Shown: in pieces, positions 47,752 through 55,599 of the stretch
Layout of the letters: every line of letters starts with the position of its first letter
How positions within the stretch are numbered: position 1 is the first letter of the stretch
NCBI RefSeq assembly: GCF_000423725.1
Contig: NZ_KE384084.1
Span: forward strand, 508,222-572,221
From: Streptococcus devriesei DSM 19639
GTDB taxonomy: Bacteria; Bacillota; Bacilli; Lactobacillales; Streptococcaceae
Length of the DNA: 64,000 bases
Reading direction: 5' to 3'
Translations under genes and position numbers: made by a program
Notes under the pieces: model-generated
Told to the model about the DNA's origin: nothing
The model's database searches: none
Seen by the model: only the letters and a program-made list of their open reading frames with translations

Positions 47752-50337
47752 ATGTCTGAACAACTGATACATCCCAACCGTTCAAGCATCATGAATCTGG
47801 ATGAATTAGATAGCTTTACCGCTGAAAAAGAATTTACACGCTGCGGCCTGTGCGAAAACAACTGTGCCCTGACTGTCACCATTTTCAGCGACGGTTCAAA
47901 ATTTGTTACCGGCAATCGCTGCGAACGCGGAGCCGAAAAGGTCACCAAGATTAAATTTGACCGCAGCCAGCAAAAAGAAAATCTGGTTGATTATAAATAC
48001 AAAAAACTCTTTAAATTTAAAGCATTGTCAAAACGCGATGCCGTTCACGGTGTGATAGGAATTCCGCGCGTCCTCAACATGTATGAAAACTATCCTCTCT
48101 GGCATACGGTGCTGACCGATCTTGGTTTTCGCGTGCAGATTTCACCCAAATCTGACAAGAAACTCTTTGAGAAGGGAATCGAAACCATCCCAAGTGATAC
48201 GGTCTGCTACCCAGCTAAGATGGTGCATGGTCATATTCAAGCCTTGATTGACAAGAAGGTTGATGCTATTTTTTACCCGAGCGTTATTTATGAACGCATG
48301 GAAAACAGCAAGGCACCCAACCATTACAACTGTCCTATCGTCCAAGGCTATCCGGAAGTAATTGAAAAAAATATGGACCCCATTCGCGACGGCGAGGTCC
48401 GATTTTTCCATCCCTTCGTCAATCTAGCTGATCCTGAAACCCTCGTTCATTCTCTGTCACAGGCCTTTGCTGACTACGATGATATAACAGCCGAAAAAAT
48501 TCGTAAGGCTGTTGAACATGGCTATCAAGCTTTGGCTGATTTCAAGGCTGATTTGCAGGCCAAGGCAGATGAGCTGCTGACCGCCATCAGCATGAAGGGA
48601 GAAAAAGCAATCGTTCTCTCTGGACGCCCTTATCATCTTGACCCGGAAATTAATCACGGCATTGCCAATATCATCGTTCAGGAAGGTTTTCATGTTTTGA
48701 CAGAAGATATGGTGTCAGGCTTAGAAGAAGTCTCCGGTTTGCGTGTTGTCAATCAATGGGTCTACCATTCCCGCCTCTATGCGGCAGCTAAAGTCGTCGC
48801 TAAAAATCCCAATCTGGAACTGGTTCAATTAAACAGTTTCGGCTGCGGGCTTGACGCTGTAACAACCGATCAAGTGGAAGAAATCATGCGCGGCCACAAC
48901 AAACTCTATACCGTCCTTAAAATTGATGAAGGCAGCAATATGGGAGCTATCCGCATCCGGCTGCGTTCGCTCAAGGCCGCTGTCAAAGAGCGCGATAATA
49001 AACTTAAAAAAGCAAATCTGGACCACATTTTCAATCAAGCTCCGCAATTTACCAGTGACAGTCAAGGCAGTGAAGAGGAAGATATGCCGGCCGATAAACC
49101 TGTCTTCACTAAAGCAATGAAAAAAACGCATACGCTGCTTATGCCTATGCTGTCTCCCATTCACCAAAACGGGCTGATCGAAGAAGCCTTCAAGCAAGCC
49201 GGTTACAATGTTGTTATTCTGCCTGCCATGGACCGAAAAGCTGTTGATGTCGGTCTCAAATTTGTCCACAATGATGCCTGCTATCCTGCTATCATCACTA
49301 TCGGCCAGCTGGTTGAAGCCTTAGAAAGCGGCAAATACGACCTCAACAATACCAGTGTCATGATGACTCAAACAGGCGGCGGCTGCCGGGCAACTAACTA
49401 TATCCCGCTCCTGCGCAAGGCTTTAAAAGATGCGGGCTTCCCGCAAATTCCGGTTGTTTCGATTTCCATGGGCAATCAAGGAACCGAAGAAACCCCGGGC
49501 TGGAACATCACCCTGCCCTTTGTCAAGCGGCTGCTCATTGCCGTGCTCTACGGCGACCTTTTTGAACGTGTCCTCTACCGCGTCCGCCCTTATGAGAAAG
49601 TTCCCGGCTCTGCCAATGCCCTTTATGATAAATGGCTGAGTACCGCCAAGAAAAATATCAAATCGGGTTCTTACTTTGAATTCAACCGCAATATGAAACG
49701 GATCATCAAAGACTTTGATAACCTTGAAACGGTTGATTTTGATAAGAAACCCCGTGTCGGTGTGGTTGGTGAAATTCTGGTCAAATATGCACCCACTGCT
49801 AATAATGATATTGTCGGTATTATCGAAAGGGAGGGCGGTGAGGCTGTCGTTCCTGATCTGATTGGCTTTATGAACTACTCCCTTTTCAACCAAATCTGGA
49901 AGGCCGATGAACTCAACATGAGCCAAAAGAGCAAACGTCTGGCTAAATTGGGTATTGATGCCATCAATCTCCTTGAAAAACCAATGAACAAGGCTCTTGA
50001 AAAATCACAGCGCTTTGAAGGTATCGAATCCATTTATGACATTGCTGACGGTGCGTCTAAGATTATTTCCATCGGTAACCATACCGGTGAAGGCTGGTTT
50101 TTGACAGGTGAGATGATCGAACTCCTCAACAACGATGTCAAAAACATTGTCTGCCTGCAGCCGTTCGGCTGTCTGCCAAATCACATTGTTGGTAAAGGCA
50201 TGATCAAGGAGCTGCGCCGCCAATATAAGGGAGCAAACATTGCTCCGATTGACTATGATCCGGGCTCATCAGAAGTCAATCAGCTCAACCGTATCCGTCT
50301 TATGATGACGACCGCCAAAAAAATGCAAAAAGCCTAG
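47752..50337 (+). CDS. 2-Hydroxyacyl-CoA dehydratase-like iron-sulfur protein (DUF2229)
   Basis: An 861-residue protein. The N-terminal Cys cluster RCGLCENNCAL with GNRCERG suggests one iron-sulfur site. DUF2229 follows (HGVIGIPRVLNMYENYPLWHT), then HgdB/HgdC-like domains with SFGCGLDAVTT, NDACYPAI, TGGGCRATNY and LQPFGCLPNHIVGKG. Many clostridia encode this and the activase as one chain of about 1,400 residues; here they are split into two genes. No CoA-transferase or acyl-CoA gene is near. It likely carries out ATP-driven low-potential reduction; substrate unknown. Confidence 0.85.
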   Translation: MSEQLIHPNRSSIMNLDELDSFTAEKEFTRCGLCENNCALTVTIFSDGSKFVTGNRCERGAEKVTKIKFDRSQQKENLVDYKYKKLFKFKALSKRDAVHGVIGIPRVLNMYENYPLWHTVLTDLGFRVQISPKSDKKLFEKGIETIPSDTVCYPAKMVHGHIQALIDKKVDAIFYPSVIYERMENSKAPNHYNCPIVQGYPEVIEKNMDPIRDGEVRFFHPFVNLADPETLVHSLSQAFADYDDITAEKIRKAVEHGYQALADFKADLQAKADELLTAISMKGEKAIVLSGRPYHLDPEINHGIANIIVQEGFHVLTEDMVSGLEEVSGLRVVNQWVYHSRLYAAAKVVAKNPNLELVQLNSFGCGLDAVTTDQVEEIMRGHNKLYTVLKIDEGSNMGAIRIRLRSLKAAVKERDNKLKKANLDHIFNQAPQFTSDSQGSEEEDMPADKPVFTKAMKKTHTLLMPMLSPIHQNGLIEEAFKQAGYNVVILPAMDRKAVDVGLKFVHNDACYPAIITIGQLVEALESGKYDLNNTSVMMTQTGGGCRATNYIPLLRKALKDAGFPQIPVVSISMGNQGTEETPGWNITLPFVKRLLIAVLYGDLFERVLYRVRPYEKVPGSANALYDKWLSTAKKNIKSGSYFEFNRNMKRIIKDFDNLETVDFDKKPRVGVVGEILVKYAPTANNDIVGIIEREGGEAVVPDLIGFMNYSLFNQIWKADELNMSQKSKRLAKLGIDAINLLEKPMNKALEKSQRFEGIESIYDIADGASKIISIGNHTGEGWFLTGEMIELLNNDVKNIVCLQPFGCLPNHIVGKGMIKELRRQYKGANIAPIDYDPGSSEVNQLNRIRLMMTTAKKMQKA

Positions 50338-50358
50338 AAACTCGCTGATGATCATGGC

Positions 50359-50394
50359 AAAAAGCCCGAGCGTTACTGTCGCTCGGGCTTTTTT
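50359..50394 (+). terminator. Terminator after the dehydratase operon
   Basis: AAAAAGCCCGAGCG and CGCTCGGGCTTTTTT form a strong GC-rich stem with a seven-base loop and a T run. It also serves the convergent ridA gene. Confidence 0.92.
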
Positions 50395-50406
50395 CTGCTT
50401 TTTGAC

Positions 50407-50784
50407 TTAGTCAATATAAGCAATCACTTCAATTTCAATCTTAGCGTCTTTGGGCAGATGGGCAACCTCAACAGCGGAACGCGCCGGGAATTCCTGACCG
50501 AAAGCTGTCGCATAGACTTCGTTGAAAGGTACGAAATCCTTGATGTCGGCTAAAAAGCAAGTCGTTTTGACAACATGGTCAAAGTCCGTGCCCGCTTCTG
50601 ATAAGATAGCTGAGATATTCTTTAATACTTGCTGGGTTTGTTCCTGAATGGTCTCGCCAACAATTTCGCCTGTTTGAGGCGATAGGGCGATCTGGCCGGA
50701 GGCAAACAAAAGGTTACCGGCAATTTTTCCCTGAACATAAGGCCCGATAGCTGCAGGCGCTTTATCTGTCTGAATTTTTTTCAT
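50407..50784 (-). CDS. ridA: RidA/YjgF-family enamine/imine deaminase
   Basis: A 125-residue protein with the RidA core: APAAIGPYVQGKIAGNLLFASGQI, the key Arg in FPARSAVEVAHLPKDAKIEIEVIAYI, and Cys in TTCFLADI. It hydrolyses reactive enamines made by PLP enzymes. It is downstream of the alcohol dehydrogenase gene by 27 bases and probably cotranscribed. AAGGAAG precedes the ATG. Confidence 0.93.
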   Translation of the reverse strand: MKKIQTDKAPAAIGPYVQGKIAGNLLFASGQIALSPQTGEIVGETIQEQTQQVLKNISAILSEAGTDFDHVVKTTCFLADIKDFVPFNEVYATAFGQEFPARSAVEVAHLPKDAKIEIEVIAYID

Positions 50785-50811
50785 AGCTCTTCCTTCTTTC
50801 TTTTATCTGGT

Positions 50812-51903
50812 TTACAATTGCTGACCAAGTTGATCGACTGTACGGATGGCCTGCGCAAATTTTTCAGGATCAAAAGGCGTGTTGCGGTATTCATTGGTTG
50901 TCAGAGCAACCTCAACAATCTTAGGAATATCTTCCTGAGTCAAGCCCAGTTCCTGCAGGCTTACCGGCAGCCCTAATTCCTTGTTGAACTTGGCTACACG
51001 TTCCAGCTCTTCCTGCTCATCAAAATAAGCATGCAAGACCAGCACACCGTAGGAAACAACCATACCGTGGAGATATTCCCCTTCACGCTTAATGGCAGTT
51101 GTTCCATTGTAAAAAGCATGCGCATGACAAGAATTATAGTAAAAATCAGGCTGATTGACTAAATTAGAAGCATAGCCGGTTGATACCACAATATCAAGGG
51201 CGATTTCTTCAACTGCCTGAGATGCCTTGTTATTGCGAACATCTTCCAGCCCTTGCGGACCATAGCGGTAAAAGGCATCCTTTGAAGACAGAGCCACAGC
51301 CTCACCCAATGTTGCGGTATGAGGAAAGGCTGCTGCTCCTTTTTTCTTTGCTTCCGAGATAGCATGCTCTACCTCAGGAGCTTTCGAAATACCATCACCA
51401 ATACCGGCCCAGAAGTATTTTTCAGGTGCTTTGGCAATGACTCGTGTATTGATGAAAATATGGAGCGGTGAGTCAGGATAACCATATTTTAAAAGGGAAT
51501 GGTCATCATTATAAACGACCGCTATTGCTGTTCCGGCTGAACAATTAGAACAAATTGTCGGGAAAGTAAAGGTCGGTTTATCCAGTTCTTTAGCAACCAT
51601 TTTAGCGGTATCCAGTGCTTTTCCGCCGCCAAAACCAAAAATAGCATCCGCCCGCTGCACATCAGGATTAGCTGCCAGTTTATCAATGTTTGTTTGTGTC
51701 GAATCAACGCCGTAAACAAAGCTGCCCGTCACGTCAATACCTGCCTGTACCAAGATAGCACGAACCTCATCTTCGCTGCTGGCCAAGGCTCTTTTCCCTC
51801 CAATTAAGACCACACTTTTAATATGGTAGGGTTTTAGGACCTCAGGAATTTCTTGGTAACAGTCTTCGCCATAGCTATAGTTTGCCATTACAGTAGTTGT
51901 CAT
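50812..51903 (-). CDS. Iron-containing alcohol dehydrogenase, GldA-like
   Basis: A 363-residue group III alcohol dehydrogenase. It has the NAD-binding loop GFGGGKALDTAK and CSNCSAGTAIAVVYND (TxCSTGSE-like), and metal-site residues in SCHAHAFYNG and YLHGMVVSYG. Closest in plan to glycerol dehydrogenase and to the hydroxycarboxylate dehydrogenases; the substrate is not certain. TAGGAGGAA marks the ATG at 51903, so the ten codons before it are excluded. Confidence 0.85.
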   Translation of the reverse strand: MTTTVMANYSYGEDCYQEIPEVLKPYHIKSVVLIGGKRALASSEDEVRAILVQAGIDVTGSFVYGVDSTQTNIDKLAANPDVQRADAIFGFGGGKALDTAKMVAKELDKPTFTFPTICSNCSAGTAIAVVYNDDHSLLKYGYPDSPLHIFINTRVIAKAPEKYFWAGIGDGISKAPEVEHAISEAKKKGAAAFPHTATLGEAVALSSKDAFYRYGPQGLEDVRNNKASQAVEEIALDIVVSTGYASNLVNQPDFYYNSCHAHAFYNGTTAIKREGEYLHGMVVSYGVLVLHAYFDEQEELERVAKFNKELGLPVSLQELGLTQEDIPKIVEVALTTNEYRNTPFDPEKFAQAIRTVDQLGQQL

Positions 51904-52079
51904 TACAGTTCCTCCTATGAAACAAGCGGCCATCGTCTTTTTCTAGGCGGTGACAATCTATTAATGAGACAGAGACAAAAGATTACTTTCAAGCTGCTTG
52001 AAAATCACCTCCTGTAAGTGCCTGATGCCTCCTATTATAGCAAAATATTCAGAAAATTAAAATAAGGACTTTATCAATA

Positions 52080-52138
52080 AAAAAGAGCGGGACAAAAATC
52101 AGCAGACTAAGTCTTGATTTCTGTCTCACGCTCTTTTT
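52080..52138 (-). terminator. asnS terminator built from a GGGACAAAAATC repeat
   Basis: AAAAAGAGCG and CGCTCTTTTT are the outer arms of a long imperfect hairpin whose inner part, GGGACAAAAATC, resembles those at 7892 and 30642. It ends the asnS transcript. Confidence 0.75.
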
Positions 52139-52165
52139 CAGATTCTCTGCTGCAGCTAAGAAATA

Positions 52166-53512
52166 TTATGGTTCAATGCGATGCAGCATCCGTGGGAAAG
52201 GAATGGCTTCACGGATGTGTTTCGTTCCTGCCACAAAGGTCACCATGCGCTCTAAACCAAGACCAAATCCGCAGTGGGGAACAGAACCGTATTTGCGCAG
52301 GTCAAGATAAAAGGCGTAGTCATCCGGATTAAGGCCGTTCTCTTTAATTTTCTCAAGCAAGGTGTTATAATCCGTTTCACGCTCAGAACCGCCGATGATT
52401 TCACCATAGCCTTCCGGAGCAAGCAAGTCGGCACAAAGCACACGATCCGGATTGCCCGGCACCGGTTTCATGTAAAAGGCTTTTAAGCTGGCCGGATAAT
52501 TGACGACAAAAGTCGGCAGGCCAAAGTAGTTGGAAATCCATGTTTCGTGGGGTGAGCCAAAATCATCGCCATGCTCAACATGTTCATAATCAGCATCTTC
52601 ATCTGCTTCATGCTCCTGAAGAAGTGTGATGGCATCATCATAAGAGACACGCTTAAACGGTTCAGCAATGTATTTCCTGAGTAAATCAGCATCACGCTCT
52701 AAAATGTCAAGAGCCTGCGGTGCCCGATCAAGAACACCCTGAATAAGAGCCTTGACATAGGCTTCCTGCAAATCAAGGGACTGTTCATGTGACATGAACG
52801 GGTATTCCGCATCCATCATCCAAAATTCTGTCAGATGGCGGCGCGTTTTTGATTTTTCAGCACGGAATACCGGTCCGAAGTCAAAGACCCGTCCAAGCGC
52901 CATGGCACCTGCTTCCAGATAGAGCTGACCGGACTGACTGAGAAAGGCGGGTTCGCCAAAATAATCTGTCTCAAAAAGATCAGTCGTGTTTTCAGCCGCA
53001 TTGCCTGATAAGATTGGACTGTCAAATTTGATGAAGCCGTTTTGATCAAAAAATTCATAAGAAGCATAGATAACTGCGTTACGAATCTGCATGATGGCCA
53101 TCTGCTTGCGCGAACGCAGCCAGAGATGGCGGTGATCCATCAAAAAGTCTGTTCCGTGTTCTTTAGGCGTGATAGGATAATTTTCTGATTCTCCAACGAC
53201 TTCAACACCTGTTACATCAAGTTCATAGCCAAATTTTGACCGTTCATCTTCCTTGACAACACCTGTTACCAAAACAGCTGTTTCTTGGTTGAGGTGCTTG
53301 ATGGTATTGAATTTTTCGGTTCCTTCTTCTTCACCGAATTTTTCGATAAAGTTTGGTTTAAAGGCCACCCCTTGGAAAAAGGCGGAGCCGTCACGCAGCT
53401 GAAGAAAGGCAATTTTACCCTTGCCCGACTTATTGGCAACCCAGGCACCTATGGTTACCTCTTCACCAACGTGTTTTGGAACATCAATAATAGATACTAA
53501 ATCTTTAGACAT
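52166..53512 (-). CDS. asnS: Asparaginyl-tRNA synthetase
   Basis: A 448-residue class IIb synthetase. It has an OB-fold anticodon-binding domain (about 15-105, [24 protein letters not shown]), motif 2 ([24 protein letters not shown]) and motif 3 ([12 protein letters not shown]). It charges tRNA-Asn. It is the last gene of an aspC-(chagasin-like)-asnS run, a grouping also seen in Bacillus as aspB-asnS. Confidence 0.96.
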   Translation of the reverse strand: MSKDLVSIIDVPKHVGEEVTIGAWVANKSGKGKIAFLQLRDGSAFFQGVAFKPNFIEKFGEEEGTEKFNTIKHLNQETAVLVTGVVKEDERSKFGYELDVTGVEVVGESENYPITPKEHGTDFLMDHRHLWLRSRKQMAIMQIRNAVIYASYEFFDQNGFIKFDSPILSGNAAENTTDLFETDYFGEPAFLSQSGQLYLEAGAMALGRVFDFGPVFRAEKSKTRRHLTEFWMMDAEYPFMSHEQSLDLQEAYVKALIQGVLDRAPQALDILERDADLLRKYIAEPFKRVSYDDAITLLQEHEADEDADYEHVEHGDDFGSPHETWISNYFGLPTFVVNYPASLKAFYMKPVPGNPDRVLCADLLAPEGYGEIIGGSERETDYNTLLEKIKENGLNPDDYAFYLDLRKYGSVPHCGFGLGLERMVTFVAGTKHIREAIPFPRMLHRIEP

Positions 53513-53538
53513 GTTTAGTGGTTCTCTTTTCTACTTTC

Positions 53539-54054
53539 TTATTTCGTTATGATTTCTTTGATGGAGATGAAGCTGATGGCAGGTTCTGAAGACGTTTTAC
53601 CATAGTGTTTTGTCTGACTTTCGACAGTCACAAGATAGTCTTTATCCAGACTTGTTTTCTCCCAGGGACGTTTATAAGACAGTTTAAACTGGTACCGGCC
53701 ATCTGCCAGCACTTTCCCTTTAAGATAGGCAAGGTCTGAGCGTCCTGCCCGCAATTGATAATCAGCTCCGGAAAACGGTGACAGATCTTCAGTGGTTATG
53801 TCATCTAAATCCAGCTTTTCTGAAACATCACTGACTTTCCAGCCATAGCCAGTCGAGCCATTGGACACAAAAGTCAGCTTAAAGGTATCACCAGACTTTT
53901 GAATTTGAATGTCTCCTCGGTCAAAGGCAAGATGCATAGCCTTTTCTTTAACAGTTTTGAGCTCTCTTTTGGTTTGAAAAAGAGCCCAGCTGAGACCTAT
54001 GATGATTATAAGCAGAATGGCCGGGATGGCATAACGACGAAGTATTTTAGCCAT
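53539..54054 (-). CDS. Membrane-anchored chagasin-like (I42) protein
   Basis: A 171-residue protein with one N-terminal membrane helix (about 9-28) and an exported beta domain. Two chagasin-family loops are visible: SNGSTGYGWK (64-73, like NPTTGY) and KRPWE (128-132, RPW). Chagasins inhibit papain-like cysteine peptidases. It lies between aspC and asnS, 3 bases after the aspC stop. YpmB sits in this place in Bacillus but looks different. An inhibitor role is inferred; the loop sequence differs from the consensus. Confidence 0.6.
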   Translation of the reverse strand: MAKILRRYAIPAILLIIIIGLSWALFQTKRELKTVKEKAMHLAFDRGDIQIQKSGDTFKLTFVSNGSTGYGWKVSDVSEKLDLDDITTEDLSPFSGADYQLRAGRSDLAYLKGKVLADGRYQFKLSYKRPWEKTSLDKDYLVTVESQTKHYGKTSSEPAISFISIKEIITK

Positions 54055-54057
54055 GGC

Positions 54058-55239
54058 TTAGTTCTCCATAAAGACCTTGAGACGGCGGACTGCTTCTTTT
54101 AAGGTATCCAGGTCAGTCGCATAACTCATGCGGACATTTTCAGGAGCTCCAAAGCCTGCTCCCGTCACCAAAGCAACGCCGGCTTCTTCCAAAATTGCAG
54201 TTGTAAAGGCGGTCACATCTGTATAACCCTTCATTTCCATTGCTTTTTTAACATTTGGGAAGAAGTAAAATGCTCCCTGCGGCTTCACAACGTCAAAGCC
54301 GGGAACTTCTGCTAACAGCGGATAAACCGTATTGAGGCGCTCCTCAAAGGCCTGACGCATTTCTTCAACGCTGTCTTGAGCGCCGGTCAATGCTTCAATA
54401 GCCGCATACTGAGCCGCCGTTGTCAAATTAGATGTTGTCTGACTGACGATTTTAGAAATTGCTGCAACAATTTCAGGATCTGCAACCACATAGCCGACAC
54501 GCCAGCCGGTCATTGAGTAGGTCTTGGAAACGCCATTAACAACAATCGTCTGCTTACGAATCGTTTCTGACAGGCTTGAAATAGGAACAAATTCAGCACC
54601 GTTGTAGACCAAACGGCCGTAAATATCATCAGCCAAAATTAAAATATCATGTTCTACAGCCCAGTTGCCGATAGCTTCTAACTCTTCTTTGCTGTAGATC
54701 ATCCCTGTCGGATTTGAAGGGCTGTTGAGCAAAAGCATTTTGCTTTTATCCGTCCTTGCTGCCTCCAGCTGATCCAGGCTGACTTTAAAATGATTGTCTT
54801 CACTGGTTGTGACAAAAACCGGAACACCCTCATTCATCTTAATCTGGTCAGCATAGGACACCCAAAAAGGCGTCGGAATAATGACCTCATCTCCTGAGTC
54901 AATAAGGGCTGCAAAGAGCGCATAAAGCATAAACTTAGCACCGGTTCCGGCAACGACCTGATTGCGTTCTACAGAATAGCCATAGAAGTTTTCAAAGTAC
55001 TGGCTGACGGCGTCTTTTAGCTCTGGCAGGCCTGAGGCAACTGTATAAAAGGAAGCACTGCCGTCTTGGATAGACTTAATAGCTGCATCTTGAATGTGCT
55101 TAGGGGTTATAAAGTCCGGCTGCCCCACAGAGAGCTCCAAAATATCCCGCCCTTGCGATTTTAATTCTTTGGCACGCGCACTGGCAGCCAAAGTAACTGA
55201 TTCTTCCATCTCTAAAACACGCCTTGATAATTTAACCAT
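54058..55239 (-). CDS. aspC: Aspartate aminotransferase family class I PLP enzyme
   Basis: A 393-residue aminotransferase with SVGQPDFITPKHI, LLNSPSNPTGMIYSKEE, DDIYGRLVY and the PLP lysine in VNGVSKTYSMTGWRVGY. It transfers amino groups between aspartate and 2-oxoglutarate. It heads the transcript with the chagasin-like gene and asnS. A TTGGAA-17-TATAAT promoter precedes it. Confidence 0.93.
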   Translation of the reverse strand: MVKLSRRVLEMEESVTLAASARAKELKSQGRDILELSVGQPDFITPKHIQDAAIKSIQDGSASFYTVASGLPELKDAVSQYFENFYGYSVERNQVVAGTGAKFMLYALFAALIDSGDEVIIPTPFWVSYADQIKMNEGVPVFVTTSEDNHFKVSLDQLEAARTDKSKMLLLNSPSNPTGMIYSKEELEAIGNWAVEHDILILADDIYGRLVYNGAEFVPISSLSETIRKQTIVVNGVSKTYSMTGWRVGYVVADPEIVAAISKIVSQTTSNLTTAAQYAAIEALTGAQDSVEEMRQAFEERLNTVYPLLAEVPGFDVVKPQGAFYFFPNVKKAMEMKGYTDVTAFTTAILEEAGVALVTGAGFGAPENVRMSYATDLDTLKEAVRRLKVFMEN

Positions 55240-55599
55240 CCTATCTCCTTTGTCCTCTTCTCAAACACTGATTTATAGCATTACACACTAATACTTTTTA
55301 TTATATCAAACATAGCCTAAATTTCCAATTGCCATTTTGAATATTCTTAAGGGTCCGCACAGAGCCTCAGAGCAATATCTTAGAAAAGTTTGTTTCCCTA
55401 TTTGCTGCTGTGCTCTTTTAAACTGAATAAAAACAAAAACTAACAGATAGCAGTTTGATTTTGCCGCTTCATCTTTTCACAGTTTATCAAGATAAGCGCT
55501 ATCGCTTATAAGAACGTTCAGATAACTGCTGTAGCAAGCTTTTATGATTATATCAAAAGAAAGCTGATTGTTTTTCTTCAGCTTCCTTTTGGCTGCTAT
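55240..55599. other. Intergenic region with the aspC promoter and dinG terminator
   Basis: On the minus strand TTGGAA (55323-55328) and TATAAT (55300-55305), 17 bases apart, form the aspC promoter. ATAAGCG/CGCTTAT is a small inverted repeat near 55492-55510. AAAAGAAAGCTGA/TCAGCTTCCTTTT at 55556-55590 is the dinG terminator. I see no gene here. Confidence 0.7.
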
